NCBI GenBank assembly: GCA_025201375.1 | Contig: JAIWZP010000012.1 | Span: 496,001-560,000 of the forward strand | Source: Gongronella butleri | Taxonomy: Eukaryota > Mucoromycota > Mucoromycetes > Mucorales > Cunninghamellaceae | DNA length: 64,000 nt | Reading direction: 5' to 3' | Shown: piece after piece, positions 12,126-24,345 of the stretch | How the letters are laid out: each line of letters begins with the position of its first letter | Numbering within the stretch: position 1 is the first letter of the stretch | Notes under the pieces: model-generated | Seen by the model: only the letters and a program-made list of their open reading frames with translations | What the model was told of the DNA's origin: nothing | Database searches by the model: none | Program-made: the position numbers and the translations under genes

Positions 12126-12656
12126 ATGCATTTCTCATTTACATTCTTCTCTGCCTCTGCGTTGGCCGCAGTTACCGCTGTTTCAGCCTTGTCAATCAAG
12201 ACTAACAAGGACAGTACCGTACCTGATTCAAAATATGACGGTATCTTTATACTACCTGGTGTTGACGTTGACTTTCAACGTTTCAATTGGAATAGACTAG
12301 AAGATGGGACCATCCGGAGTGACCATTCCTTTATGCTATATTTACAAGAACCTGCATTGATCCAAGTCGTAGACTATGGATTTAATGGAGACACTTATGA
12401 AATTTATGATATGGAGAATCGAATTGAATCAACAACAGTCAATACTAATTCTGACAACAATATTACCTTTGCTGAAACCCCTGAAGATGCCTGGGGCGAC
12501 AAACGATTTTGGCAGCTCGAATATCCAGTTAGCAAAGGACATCATCAGGTGGACGTCCGTGTCGTTCATTCCGATGATGATTCAGGCTCTGGTGCCGTTA
12601 GATTGGTCACAAACGAGATTTATCGTCCCGAAAAGCCTCTATACGAGCGAATCTAA
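12126..12656 (+). CDS. Small secreted protein, founder-type single-domain paralog
   Basis: Intronless, 176 aa. Residues 1-22 form a signal peptide (MHFSFTFFSASALAAVTAVS). The mature domain carries LQEPALIQVVDYGFNGD, then FAETPEDAWGDKRF, and ends with SGSGAVRLV. The same three landmarks occur in order in the minus-strand gene at 25764-26270 and in the N-terminal domain of both giant repeat proteins, so this is a local four-member family. The domain has many beta-strand-like stretches and no Cys pairs. I do not recognise the family; a cell-surface or extracellular role is inferred from the signal peptide and from the adhesin-like architecture of its relatives. Confidence 0.8.
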   Translation: MHFSFTFFSASALAAVTAVSALSIKTNKDSTVPDSKYDGIFILPGVDVDFQRFNWNRLEDGTIRSDHSFMLYLQEPALIQVVDYGFNGDTYEIYDMENRIESTTVNTNSDNNITFAETPEDAWGDKRFWQLEYPVSKGHHQVDVRVVHSDDDSGSGAVRLVTNEIYRPEKPLYERI

Positions 12657-13622
12657 ATCTTCCATGTTTCTGTTGGCGCATCAATGCTGTTAACTTGGAA
12701 AATAGGCAAAATTTATTAAATGTTAATAACCATCACTACAAAAAGCGGAGCAAAGAGAATAAAGAGAGCTCTGGCAAGTAAGAAGAGAGCAGATCCAGGA
12801 AATGTGAATCGGTGAAAGCGAGATTGCCACCTCAAGGAATATAATTTGTACTTGCAGATTGCGCAGTCAGAACCTTTTCGCTCTTATTTCACGTGAAATA
12901 TTTGATGGTGAGCTAAATACATAACCATTGTATACACGTTGATAGGCATATTGTACTAATAATGAACAATGAAAGCTAGAAAGTGTTATACTATGGTTGA
13001 AGACCGTCAAGTGGACAGGATCAGCTTTGTACCAAGTATGAATGAATCAATTTTTTTTCAAATGTGCCAATTCTACGGACAGGCTGATCTCTCATTTTGT
13101 TCAGGATAACTAGTTTGACTCGCCTACCGTTCATCAGATATATTCAAATGACACATTCGAATAGTTTGCTTGCCTGTACCTACAGTACGTCTAGAATATT
13201 TTATTAAAAATCGAGACAAAAGTAAGCTAGAAGAAGCAGCATTGAAATGAATACTTTCAATCAAAAGTGCAATCAATTAGCATCTATGTCTATTCTCATT
13301 TAAATATCATAAATCTCATAGTCAGTGACATTGCTGCATCTTTGGCTGGCATAGTACCTAGCGTAATTCTTTCCTTAATAATGCATATGATTGTATTTTC
13401 GTGCACAAACTAAAATGTTTGTGTAAAATAAAAATATTTTGGAACAAACAAGAAAACGTGTAATTTAAGCCGGACGGTTGATATATTGTAATGTTGGCAA
13501 GCAGACCTGACAATGTAATATGCAAATACAGTAGTCCTTTCTGGTCTGGGAGATAAGAACTAAGACTCCTAAATTAAATAAGATTATCTTCCAAATCACA
13601 GGCATTTTATTTAAAGCTAAGC
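12657..13622. other. Intergenic region between convergent genes
   Basis: About 1 kb of AT-rich DNA between the 3' ends of the small secreted gene (plus) and the giant secreted gene (minus). No open frame of note, no inverted repeat or RNA gene recognised. Confidence 0.6.
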
Positions 13623-16600
13623 TTATGCAGGAAAATTAAAAGGTGGGCGGGTCATATCAGTTTTAGGATAAGCGCACGATGCCAGATCTCCAATATGTGT
13701 AGGTGCACCGCCAGGTCTAGTTGGTCCGGGGAACATAATAGGCTTCAAAGGATCGGCCATATTCACTTTTGACATCCCGTCAAAGCCACCGTAGAAGACG
13801 TTTCCATCCTTGTCAAATGCTATGCCGTAAATTGCGCCATTTGCTGCACGTATTGGCGTTCGCCCATACCCATCTGTCGCATTAGGGTTGTCTTGTCTTG
13901 TGATTTTTCCTATAAATTTGACCGGACCACCTGGATTTTCGTCTTGTTTTTGGGTCGAAACGTACAAATTTCCGTTCCCTGTGACAATCCAAGCATATGG
14001 ATACCCATCGAATGCAATATCGTCGAAGCAGTTAGCGGCACTGTTGCAGAATTGTGGGTCGTTGCCCGGCGCGTTAGTGTATACAATCTCTCGGTTGTTT
14101 CCAATCGTAGCAGATTGTCGTTCATGCAGGAATGCAAGTCCTCCGTTGGGAGCCTTGCCATAATCTGCACGTGAAGCCCATACAAATCTTCCGTCTGGCA
14201 ATGAACCCCACGCTGAGACAACGCCGGTGTGAGACCCTTGAGAAATCCAACCAAAACTACCGTCTGGTTTTTTGAACCGCCTAACACCATTGCCCATAAA
14301 GAGATCGTTATATCGATTAATGGCGACTGCGTCAACCGCTCCACCAACACTATCATCGCCAACCCTGTTGACCAAGTGCATATCGGACACGTTAAACCGC
14401 CCCGTGTCCTTTTCTGGATCTAAGTCGTATACGTTCCCGGCGTCTGGAGGACAGTATATACCAAACGAAATTCGCGACTCGCATTCCAAAATAGAGGAGT
14501 ATACAGTTGTCGTTGATGTTGTTGTTGATGATAGCGTTGCCGTTGTAATGGTAGTAATAGTTGATCCTCCAGATGTTGTTGTTGTTGAGAGGGTGACGGT
14601 TGTTCCCTCAGTAGCTGTGCCACATTCTGATGTAATCGACGTCGACAGGTTGGTCACAGTTGAACCTGCCAAAGTCGTCGTTGTGATGTCTGTCACAGTT
14701 GATGCTGATTGTGTCGAAATCGCAGTCATTGTTGTCGAGTCAATCTGCGTAACAGTCGATTCAATAGTCGAAAGAACAGTTGAATAAACGCGAGTAGTGG
14801 TAACAACGATAATTTCAGTGCCATCAGAGGTAATAGTCGTTGTTCCCGCTTGAGTCCCTTCAGTGAATGTGACTAGCTGCTCACTTGTCGCGGTAGTTGT
14901 AGCGGTTGTTCGAGCAGAAGTGGTGGTAACAACTTTGACCACAACGCCATTGTCATCAGTGTATGTGCTTGTGCCTGCCACGGAACCACCTGTAACTGAA
15001 AGCGACTGTTCTCTGGTGGTGGTGGTGGTAGTGGTGGTGCGGATAGGTGTTGTAGTAACAACGATAATTTCAGTGCCATCAGAGGTAATAGTGGTTGTTC
15101 CCGCTTGAGTCCCTTCAGTGAATGTGACTAGCTGTTCACTTGTCGCGGTAGCCGTAGCGGTTGTTCGAGCAGAGGTAGTGGTAACAACTTTGACCACAAC
15201 GCCATTGTCATCAGTGTATGTGCTTGTACCTGCCACGGAGCCACCTGTAACTGAAAGCGACTGTTCATTTGTAGTTGTAGTCGTCGTGGTTGTTCGAGCA
15301 GAGGTGGTGGTAACAACTTTGACCACAACGCCATTGTCATCAGTGTATGTGCTTGTGCCTGCCACGGAGCCACCTGTAACTGAAAGCGACTGTTCTCTGG
15401 TGGTGGTGGTGGTGGTGGTGGTGCGGATAGGTGTTGTAGTAACAACGATAATTTCAGTGCCATCAGAGGTAATAGTGGTTGTTCCCGCTTGAGTCCCTTC
15501 AGTGAATGTGACCAGCTGTTCACTTGTCGCGGTAGCCGTAGCGGTTGTTCGAGCAGAGGTGGTGGTAACAACTTTGACCACAACGCCATTGTCATCAGTG
15601 TATGTGCTTGTGCCTGCCACGGAACCACCTGTAACTGAAAGCGACTGTTCTCTGGTGGTGGTGGTGGTGGTGGTGGTGCGGATAGGTGTTGTAGTAACAA
15701 CGATAATTTCAGTGCCATCAGAGGTAATAGTGGTTGTTCCCGCTTGAGTCCCTTCAGTGAATGTGACTAGCTGTTCACTTGTCGCGGTAGCCGTAGCGGT
15801 TGTTCGAGCAGAGGTAGTGGTAACAACTTTGACCACAACGCCATTGTCATCAGTGTATGTGCTTGTGCCTGCCACGGAACCACCTGTAACTGAAAGCGAC
15901 TGTTCTCTGGTGGTGGTTGTGGTAGTGGTAGTATGAACAGGTGTACTAGTAACAATCACTATTTCTTTGCCATCAGAGGTGATGGTTGTTGTTCCCGCTT
16001 GAGTCCCTTCAGTGAATGTGACCAGCTGCTCCTTGGTCGTGGTGGTCGTGGCGGTCGTTCGAGCTGGTATAGTGGTAACAACTCTGATCACAATGCCATT
16101 GTCATCAGTGTACGTGCTTGTGCCTGCCACGGAGCCACCTGTAACTGAAACTGAATGTATTCTGGTGGTGGTAGTCGTAGTAGTGGTGCGAACAGGGGTT
16201 GTGACAATAACGACGATTTCTTTGCCATCAGAGGTAATAGTCGTTGTTCCTGCTTGAGTCCCTTCAGTGAATGTGACCAGTTGTTCACTTGTCGCGGTAG
16301 CTGTAGCGGTTGTTCGAGCAGAGGTGGTGGTAACAACTTTGACCACAACGCCATTGTCATCAGTGTATGTGCTTGTGCCTGCCACGGAGCCACCTGTAAC
16401 TGAAAGCGACTGTTCTCTGGTGGTGGTGGTGGTAGTGGTAGTGTGAACAGGTGTAGTAGTAACAATCACGATTTCTTTGCCATCAGAGGTAATAGTCGTT
16501 GTTCCCGCTTGAGCCCCTTCAGTGAATGTGACCAGTTGTTCATTTGTCGTGGTGGCCGTAGCGGTTGTTCGAGCGGAGGTGGTGGTAACAACTTTGACCA

Positions 16601-17549
16601 CAACGCCATTGTCATCAGTGTATGTGCTTGTGCCTGCCACGGAGCCACCTGTAACTGAAAGCGACTGTTCTCTGGTGGTGGTGGTGGTAGTGGTAGTGTG
16701 AACAGGTGTAGTAGTAACAATCACGATTTCTTTGCCATCAGAGGTAATAGTCGTTGTTCCCGCTTGAGCCCCTTCAGTGAATGTGACCAGTTGTTCACTT
16801 GTCGCGGTAGCTGTAGCGGTTGTTCGAGCAGAGGTGGTGGTAACAACTTTGACCACAACGCCGTTGTCATCAGTGTATGTGCTTGTGCCTGCCACGGAGC
16901 CACCTGTAACTGAAAGCGACTGTTCTCTGGTGGTGGTGGTGGTAGTGGTAGTGTGAACAGGTGTAGTAGTAACAATCACGATTTCTTTGCCATCAGAGGT
17001 AATAGTCGTTGTTCCCGCTTGAGCCCCTTCAGTGAATGTGACCAGTTGTTCATTTGTCGCGGTAGCCGTAGCGGTTGTTCGAGCAGAGGTGGTGGTAACA
17101 ACTTTGACCACAACGCCATTGTCATCAGTGTATGTGCTTGTGCCTGCCACGGAACCACCTGTAACTGAAAGCGACTGTTGTCTGGTGGTAGTAGTAGTCG
17201 TAGTGGTGTGGACAGGTGTTGTGAAGACGACTACAATTTCGTTACCATTGACGTCAGTGATTGTAGTGGTAGCAAGAACATCGCCTTCCGTGAATGTAAC
17301 CTTTTGGCTAGTACTCGTGCTCGTGGTCGTTGCTGGATTACTGGTAGTTGTAACAATTATAACGATGTTACCATTGAAATCGGTTACAGTGGTTGTGCCA
17401 GCTTTGTCACCACTTGTTACTGAAATCATGGGTGTCTTGGTGGTGGTAGTGGTGGTAGTGGTGTAGGTTGGCTTTATCTTGTAGTGATGCTTTGTCTTGT
17501 GTTTCCAATCTTCTTTATCGTCTTTGTCATGTTTGTCGTCTCCATCTTT

Positions 17550-17596
<47 letters not shown>

Positions 17597-18258
17597 TGTC
17601 ATCCTTGTCATCCTTGTCATCCTTGTCTTCTTTTTCATAATGCTTCCTGAATTTTCGATGACCATTTCCAAAGGTGCCAAGGCCTTTATCTGAGGAGGAA
17701 TATAGAGCTTGGTCATCCAGTGCTTTCACTACGCGAATGGCACCGGTTCCGTCGCCATATTCTGAATTGGCCACCTTGATGGAAATTTCATGAGGCCCCT
17801 TTTCTAACACGTATTCCCCACGCCCGAAGTTGTCGGCCTTTTCCCAGGCTTCATCCGGTGTGGCAGCATAGGCACGCTGATCAAGCCCGCCGCCATAAAC
17901 CGGTGAACTACTTCCAATGACTTTGCCATTGTCGAATATATAAAATGTGTCTCCTCCTACGAAAAATAATTTAAAAATAAATTGTAACGTCTTTTTTTTT
18001 TTTGTACTTTCTTGTACCATCTTTGTAGTCGACAACTTGAAGATGAGCAGGTGCCTCCAGATAAAAGGACAGAGTCTTGTCCGTTATATTTTTATCAAAA
18101 GAATGGAATGTCGACAGATCCACAGCAGCATTATTATCGTTGCCAATGTTGTGTTGACTGTCAGCATCAGCAGGCTTCAAACTGGCAGCTGACGACAGTG
18201 CAGCTGCAAATAGCAGCGAAAACGGAAGCAGCATGAAGTAACAACTAGCGATTTTCAT
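13623..18258 (-). CDS. Giant secreted Thr-rich repeat protein (adhesin-like), left member of inverted pair
   Basis: Two exons (18018-18258 and 13623-17956; intron 17957-18017) encode 1524 aa. The start was chosen at the Met opening the signal peptide MKIASCYFMLLPFSLLFAAA; the frame is open further upstream. Order: signal peptide; family domain with LQVVDYKDGGDTFYIF and ATPDEAWEKADNF; a Lys/Asp linker ending in a long Asp run; 21 repeats of about 42 aa alternating between SVTGGSVAGTSTYTDDNG and FTEGTQAGTTTITSDG types separated by Thr runs; a second Thr/Ser tract; then a C-terminal domain of about 240 aa (ISFGIYCPPDAG, VVSAWGSLPDGRFVWASR, AFDGYPYAWIVT) resembling a beta-propeller. The repeats recall fungal flocculin-type repeats. 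No GPI signal is visible at the C-terminus. A role in adhesion or the cell wall is inference. Confidence 0.85.
14796..17450 (-). repeat. 21 tandem coding repeats of about 127 bp, higher-order period about 255 bp
   Basis: Two alternating unit types make a 255-bp dimer that is almost identical across most of the tract, with one out-of-order place where two SVTGG-type units follow each other. The end units are the most diverged, as expected if the middle is homogenised by unequal exchange. Confidence 0.9.
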
Positions 18259-18486
18259 GTAGCGACATCCATGAAATTTATATAGATATTTGTGCACATT
18301 CTTTTGACCAGGAGGCTCGTTCTGTACACTATCAATCATTTCAGCAAACGAATAATTTCCATTCGTCCTACCTGCCATTGCAAAAATGTTCATTCCTCAC
18401 AGCACGGATCAGCTACTTGGACAGTTTGTAAAGAATCATTTTACTCGAGTTTCATACTTCACCAAACAAACTGATGCACGTAATTC
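17490..18486 (-). repeat. Left arm of about 1-kb inverted repeat
   Basis: Nearly identical in reverse complement to 19098-20090. It covers the promoter, signal peptide, intron and family domain of the giant secreted gene and ends at the Asp-run linker. Outside this arm the two genes diverge strongly. Confidence 0.9.
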
Positions 18487-18697
18487 TTGATATTTTACAC
18501 CAGCATCGCTAGTGACACATGCGGAGCTACCAGGTTACCTAAAGCATATTGATAATACATGAGTGAAATACTTCAACGGCTTTCTGTCGACGACACAATT
18601 TGCAATTTTGAGTCGTAATCATAGACAATGTAAAATGCCGTGGTTCTCAACTCGATTTCTTTGAACTGCGATTGCTGTGGTTGTGATCGGAAACTTC

Positions 18698-18791
18698 ATT
18701 TTAAGTTTCCAGTGAATTGGAAATGGTACCTTGGAATACACGTCATTTTAATTTCCCAGTGAATTGGAACTGGTACTTTGGAATACACGCC
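18698..18791. repeat. Two tandem copies of an about 47-bp unit
   Basis: Units start at 18698 and 18745. They share the core CCAGTGAATTGGAA, then TTGGAATACACG, with a few substitutions between copies. Confidence 0.85.
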
Positions 18792-18881
18792 ACCAGGCAT
18801 GTTAAAAATCGAAAAAAATGGACATCAGAAAATTTAGGAACTTGAAAATGGGACCTTGTAAGGGGGGCTGTTTCTTGGTTA

Positions 18882-19077
18882 CAGTACCGTAGAGTACCGC
18901 TATATCGGTTTCAACTTTTTTCCATTTTTGGGCTGCCGATATAAAAATCGTCTGCAAAATGCCGATAAAGTGAGTGAGACGCTTTTTTGATTTTCATATG
19001 TAACGAAAATGTGAAATGCTGCCTATATAGCGGGAAAACCGATATAGCGGGAAACCCGATATAGCGGTGCTCTACTG
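18882..19077. mobile_element. 196-bp MITE with CAGTA termini and TA target duplication (pogo/Tigger-like ends)
   Basis: The left end begins CAGTA and leads to GAGTACCGCTATATCGG; the right end in reverse complement begins CAGTA and leads to GAGCACCGCTATATCGG. The element is flanked by TA on both sides (18880-18881 and 19078-19079). The left end carries an extra five bases. Near the right end CCGATATAGCGGGAAA-type units repeat. It has no coding capacity. TA target use and CAG termini suggest mobilisation by a Tc1/mariner-superfamily transposase such as pogo. Confidence 0.75.
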
Positions 19078-19097
19078 TAATTTTGAAATCGGGGAAA

Positions 19098-19993
19098 TTA
19101 CGTGCATTAGTTTGTTTAGTGAAGTATGAAACTCGAGTAAAATGATTCTTTACAAACTGTCCAAGTAGCTGATCCGTGCTGTGAGGAATGAACATTTTTG
19201 CAATGGCAGGGAAGACGAATGGAAATTATTCGTTTGCTGAAATGATTGATAGTGTACAGAACGAGCCTCCTGGTCAAAAGTATGTGCACAAATATCTATA
19301 TAAATTTCATGGATGTCGCTACATGAAAATCGCTAGTTGTTACTTCATGCTGCTTCCGTTTTCGCTGCTATTTGCAGCTGCACTGTCGTCAGCTGCCAGT
19401 TTGAAGCCTGCTGATGCTGACAGTCAACACAACATTGGCAACGATAATAATGCTGCTGTGGATCTGTCGACATTCCATTCTTTTGATAAAAATATAACGG
19501 ACAAGACTCTGTCCTTTTATCTGGAGGCACCTGCTCATCTTCAAGTTGTCGACTACAAAGATGGTACAAGAAAGTACAAAAAAAAAAAAGACGTTACAAT
19601 TTATTTTTAAATTATTTTTCGTAGGAGGAGACACATTTTATATATTCGACAATGGCAAAGTCATTGGAAGTAGTTCACCGGTTTCTGGCGGCGGGCTTGA
19701 TCAGCGTGCCTATGCTGCCACACCGGATGAAGCCTGGGAAAAGGCCGACAACTTCGGGCGTGGGGAATACGTGTTAGAAAAGGGGCCTCATGAAATTTCC
19801 ATCAAGGTGGCCAATTCAGAATATGGCGACGGAACCGGTGCCATTCGCGTAGTGAAAGCACTGGATGACCAAACTCTATATTCCTCCTCAGACAAAGGCC
19901 TTGGCACCTTTGGAAATGGTCATCGAAAATTCAGGAAGCATTATGAAAAAGAAGACAAGGATGACAAGGATGACAAGGATGACAAGGATGACA

Positions 19994-20032
<39 letters not shown>

Positions 20033-20090
20033 ACGACAAACATGACAAAGACGATAAAGGGGATTGGAAACACAAAAAGACACACTATAT
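19098..20090 (+). repeat. Right arm of about 1-kb inverted repeat
   Basis: Reverse-complement partner of 17490-18486. The shared upstream sequence begins near ACGTGCATTAGTTTG and continues through the intron; differences are sparse substitutions plus length change in the Lys/Asp codon run. Confidence 0.9.
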
Positions 20091-23000
20091 CAAGGTGCTA
20101 AAAAAAACCACCACCACCACCACCACCACTAGATCGAAGTCAGTTTCATTAACAGGAGGTGACAGAGCTGGCACAACGACAATCACTGATGGAAATGGAA
20201 ATGAAGTTATTGTGATCACCACGACTCCTGGTCCCACCATTACGACGACCACAACCAGACGCCTATCTGTTTCTCTCACTGGTGGTACTCAAGCTGGTAC
20301 CACGACGATCACACGCGATGGTACCGAAGTTGTGGTTGTCACCACTGTTGCTCATCCGAGAACGAAAACGTCTACTACCGTGCAAGAAAAGTCAATTTCT
20401 CTCACTGGTGGTGCTCAAGCTGGTACCACGACCATCACCAATGATGATGGTATTGAAGTTGTGATCATCACCACCACTGCTCATCCAACAACCACGACAT
20501 CTACTACCGTCCGAGAAAGATCGGTTTCTCTCACTGGTGGTACTCAAGCTGGTACCACGACGATCACACGCGATGGCACCGAAGTTGTGGTTGTCACCAC
20601 TGTTGCTCATCCGAGAACCAAAACGTCTACTACCGTGCAAGAAAAGTCGATTTCTCTCACTGGTGGTACTCAAGCTGGTACCACGACCATCACCAATGAT
20701 GATGGTATTGAAGTTGTGATCATCACCACCACTGCTCATCCAACAACCACGACATCTACTACCGTCCGAGAAAGATCTGTTTCTCTCACTGGTGGTACTC
20801 AAGCTGGTACCACGACGATCACACGCGATGGCACCGAAGTTGTGGTTGTCACCACTGTTGCTCATCCGACAACGAAAACGTCTACTACCGTGCAAGAAAA
20901 GTCGATTTCTCTCACTGGTGGTGCTCAAGCTGGTACCACGACGATCACCAATGATGATGGTATTGAAGTTGTGATCATCACCACCACTGCTCATCCTACA
21001 ACGACGACATCTACTATCGTCCGAGAAAGATCGGTTTCTCTCACTGGTGGTACTCAAGCTGGTACCACGACGATCACACGCGATGGCACCGAAGTTGTGG
21101 TTGTCACCACTGTTGCTCATCCGAGAACGACGACGTCTACTACCGTGCAAGAAAAGTCGATTTCTCTCACTGGTGGTACTCAAGCTGGTACCACGACGAT
21201 TACCAGGAACGATGGCGTTGAAATTGTGATCATCACCACCACTGCTCATCCTACAACGATAACATCCACTACAGTTCGAGAACGATCTGCTTCTCTCACT
21301 GGTGGTACTCAAGCTGGTACCACGACGATCACACGCGATGGCACCGAAGTTGTGATTGTCACTACTGTTGCCCATCCGACAACGACAACGTCCACCAGCG
21401 TCAGAGATAAATTAATTTCTCTCACTGGCGGTACTCAAGCTGGTACCACGACGATCACCAATGATGAGGGTGTTGAAATTGTGATTATCACTACGCCTGT
21501 TCACCCTACAACGATAACATCCACTACCGTCCGAGAACAATCTGCTTCTTTCACTGGTGGTACTCAAGCTGGTACCACGACGATCACGCGCAATGGCACC
21601 GAAGTTGTGGTTGTCACCACTGTTGCTCACCCAACAACGACGACGTCTACTACCGTGCAAGAAAAGTCGATTTCTCTCACTGGTGGTACTCAAGCTGGTA
21701 CCACGACCATCACCAGGAGTGATGGCGTTGAAATTGTGATCATCACCACCACTGCTCATCCTACAACGGTAACATCCACTACCGTCCGAGAAAGATCTGT
21801 TTCTCTCACTGGTGGTACTCAAGCTGGTACCACGACGATCACACGCGATGGCACCGAAGTTGTGGTTGTCACCACTGTTGCTCATCCGACAACGAAAACG
21901 TCTACTACCGTGCAAGAAAAGTCGATTTCTCTCACTGGTGGTACTCAAGCTGGTACCACGACCATCACCAATGATGATGGTATTGAAGTTGTTATCATCA
22001 CCACCACTGCTCATCCAACAACCACGACATCTACTACCGTCCGAGAAAGATCTGTTTCTCTCACTGGTGGTACTCAAGCTGGTACCACGACCATCACACG
22101 CGATGGCACCGAAGTTGTGATTGTCACCACTGTTGCTCACCCAACAACGACGACGTCTACTACCGTGCAAGAAAAGTCGATTTCTCTCACTGGTGGTACT
22201 CAAGCTGGTACCACGACGATTACCAGGAACGATGGCGTTGAAATTGTGATCATCACCACCACTGCTCATCCAACAACCACGACGTCTACTACCGTGCAAG
22301 AAAAGTCGATTTCTCTCACTGGTGGTACTCAAGCTGGTACAACGACGATCACCAATGATGATGGTGTTGAAGTTGTGATCATCACCACCACTGCTCATCC
22401 AACAACCACGACGTCTACTACTGTCCGAGAAAAGTCGGTTTCTCTCACTGGCGGTACTCAAGCTGGTACCACGACGATCACACGCAATGGCACCGAAGTT
22501 GTGATTGTCACCACTGTTGCTCACCCAACAACGACGACGTCTACTACCGTGCAAGAAAAGTCGATTTCTCTCACTGGTGGTACTCAAGCTGGTACCACGA
22601 CCATCACCAATGATGATGGTGTTGAAGTTGTGATCATCACCACCACTGCTCATCCAACAACCACGACGTCTACTACCGTCCGAGAAAGATCTGTTTCTCT
22701 CACTGGTGGTACTCAAGCTGGTACCACGACGATCACACGCGATGGCACCGAAGTTGTGGTTGTCACCACTGTTGCTCACCAGACAACTATTCTGACAAGT
22801 TTCTTGACAACAATTACCCAATCTGTTGGAACTACGACAACGACAATTACGACGCAAGCAGCGTCAACTGTGACTAGTGTCGCGACGGCGACCCCGACTC
22901 CATCAACTATCGACAGTGTGACGATTAGCACGGACACAGACTGCACTACAAGCACAACAACAAGGACAGCAAGTACTACGACAACTGCAACTACATTAGG

Positions 23001-24102
23001 ATCGACATCGACTGTTGTCAGCACAAGTACTACCATAACGCTGTCGTCCACAACGACAACAACGACTATCACCAATATAGAATCGTTACCTACTACTACA
23101 ATGCCATCGGGTGATGAAAGCTCAGAGTCGACGACACCGATACCAAGTACATCGACATCGTCATCGTCGTCGGTACCGACCACTACATCGCCAACGTCGT
23201 CGTCGGAAACATCCACTACATCGTCGTCGTCGTCATCATCATCAACAACTTCTGACATACCTCGATGCCAATCACGTATCGGATATGGCGTATGGTGCCC
23301 ACCAGATGCTGGGTCCTTGTACGACTTTGATCCTAAAGAAATTGCAAATGGCGTCTATACCGGAGATATTGGTGTGATTCGGCAACAAAATATCAACAAC
23401 ATTGATGCTGTTGCTGTCAATAAGGACAGTGTTTGGTATATGGGATCGTATGGAAACCAGTTTAGATTGGGCAACGACAGTACTTGGCTTTCAACAGGTC
23501 CAACCCGAGCTGGTGTAGTCTCAGCCTGGGGTTCTTTGCCGGACGGAAGATTCGTATGGGCGAGTAGAGATATCGCCTCCCTACCAGCCACAAAAGGGAT
23601 TGCATATTTGCATGATGCCCAGAGTGTTGTTGGCTCAGAGATAATTACTTACACGGACGACCCAAGCAATGCAGAGCCTTTATGTAATATCGGAGGTTTT
23701 GGTCTAGCAAGCAACTGCATCGATGACATTGCATTTGACGGCAATTCATACGCTTGGATTGTGACGTCGAAAGGAAATTTGTACATTTCGACCCGAAGAC
23801 AGGATACAAGTCCCGGTGGCCCAGTCAAGTTGATTGGAAAGATCCCCTTAAGCCCCGGACTGGGTTATAGCGGCATAGCATTCGACAACGAAGGAAATGT
23901 CTTCTATTCATCATACTGTATTGGCTGTGCATTTATTGCAAAAGCACCAATGAGCGATCCTCTGAATGTGACCAAAGTTACAGGCATCACGGTCGGAGCA
24001 GGTTCACTAACCCCAGGAAGAGTACCGGATTTTGGTGATTTGGCCTCCTGTGCATATCCTGTAACAGATATGACGAAAGCACCTTTTAATTTTGCTGCAT
24101 AA
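19323..24102 (+). CDS. Giant secreted Thr-rich repeat protein (adhesin-like), right member of inverted pair
   Basis: Exons 19323-19563 and 19625-24102 (intron 19564-19624) encode 1572 aa. Start chosen at the signal-peptide Met, as in the twin gene; a TATATAAA stretch lies about 20 bases upstream. Signal peptide, family domain and Lys/Asp linker are nearly identical to the minus-strand twin. The central region instead has 21 units of about 42 aa built on SLTGGTQAGTTTIT, alternating R-D-G and N-D-D-G forms. A Thr/Ser-rich stalk follows, then a C-terminal domain with IGYGVWCPPDAGSLYD, GVVSAWGSLPDGRFVWASR and IAFDGNSYAWIVT, clearly homologous to the twin's C-terminus but much more diverged than the N-terminus. 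That contrast points to recent conversion of the N-terminal arm. Extracellular or wall function inferred. Confidence 0.86.
20138..22778 (+). repeat. 21 tandem coding repeats of about 127 bp, dimer period about 255 bp
   Basis: The nucleotide core GGTGGTACTCAAGCTGGTAC recurs in nearly every unit. Alternating single-codon variants define the 255-bp dimer; one place has three similar units in a row, a sign of unequal exchange. The repeat number equals that of the twin gene although the units differ. Confidence 0.9.
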
Positions 24103-24345
24103 GTTATTAAAAACGGATTTATTTTTGATGCGTCAGTAATAATAAAAAAATAGCGGTTTATTATGGACATATAGACTTTTATCCACGTTTCAATAACACG
24201 ATCTGTTTGTAGGTGTTACTTGAATAATCATGGGTGACTTTACAAGTCACTGGTTTGTAAATATTGTAGGACGAGTAAAAATACGACAATAATGATGGTT
24301 TTTTTTTATTATTATTTATTGGGTAAAGATTTGGTCGATTTGTTT

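Larger units (their letters stand above)
18487..19097. other. Spacer between inverted arms, promoter side of both giant genes
   Basis: About 0.6 kb of non-coding DNA between the palindrome arms. It holds a 47-bp tandem duplication and a 196-bp MITE, described separately. A shared or bidirectional promoter function is possible because both genes start near its edges. Confidence 0.6.

Noticed and set aside
14863..17466. Many open frames on the plus strand over the left giant repeat gene
   Set aside because: Same cause: repeat-encoded shadows rich in Val or Ser with no independent support.
14796..22778. Regular repeats considered as a CRISPR array
   Set aside because: Units are in-frame protein-coding repeats without unique spacers, in a eukaryotic genome.
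20392..22857. Long open frames on the strand opposite the right giant repeat gene (up to about 480 codons)
   Set aside because: They only mirror the codon periodicity of the Thr-rich repeats; no signal peptide, start context or domain, and the sense frame is clearly the gene.
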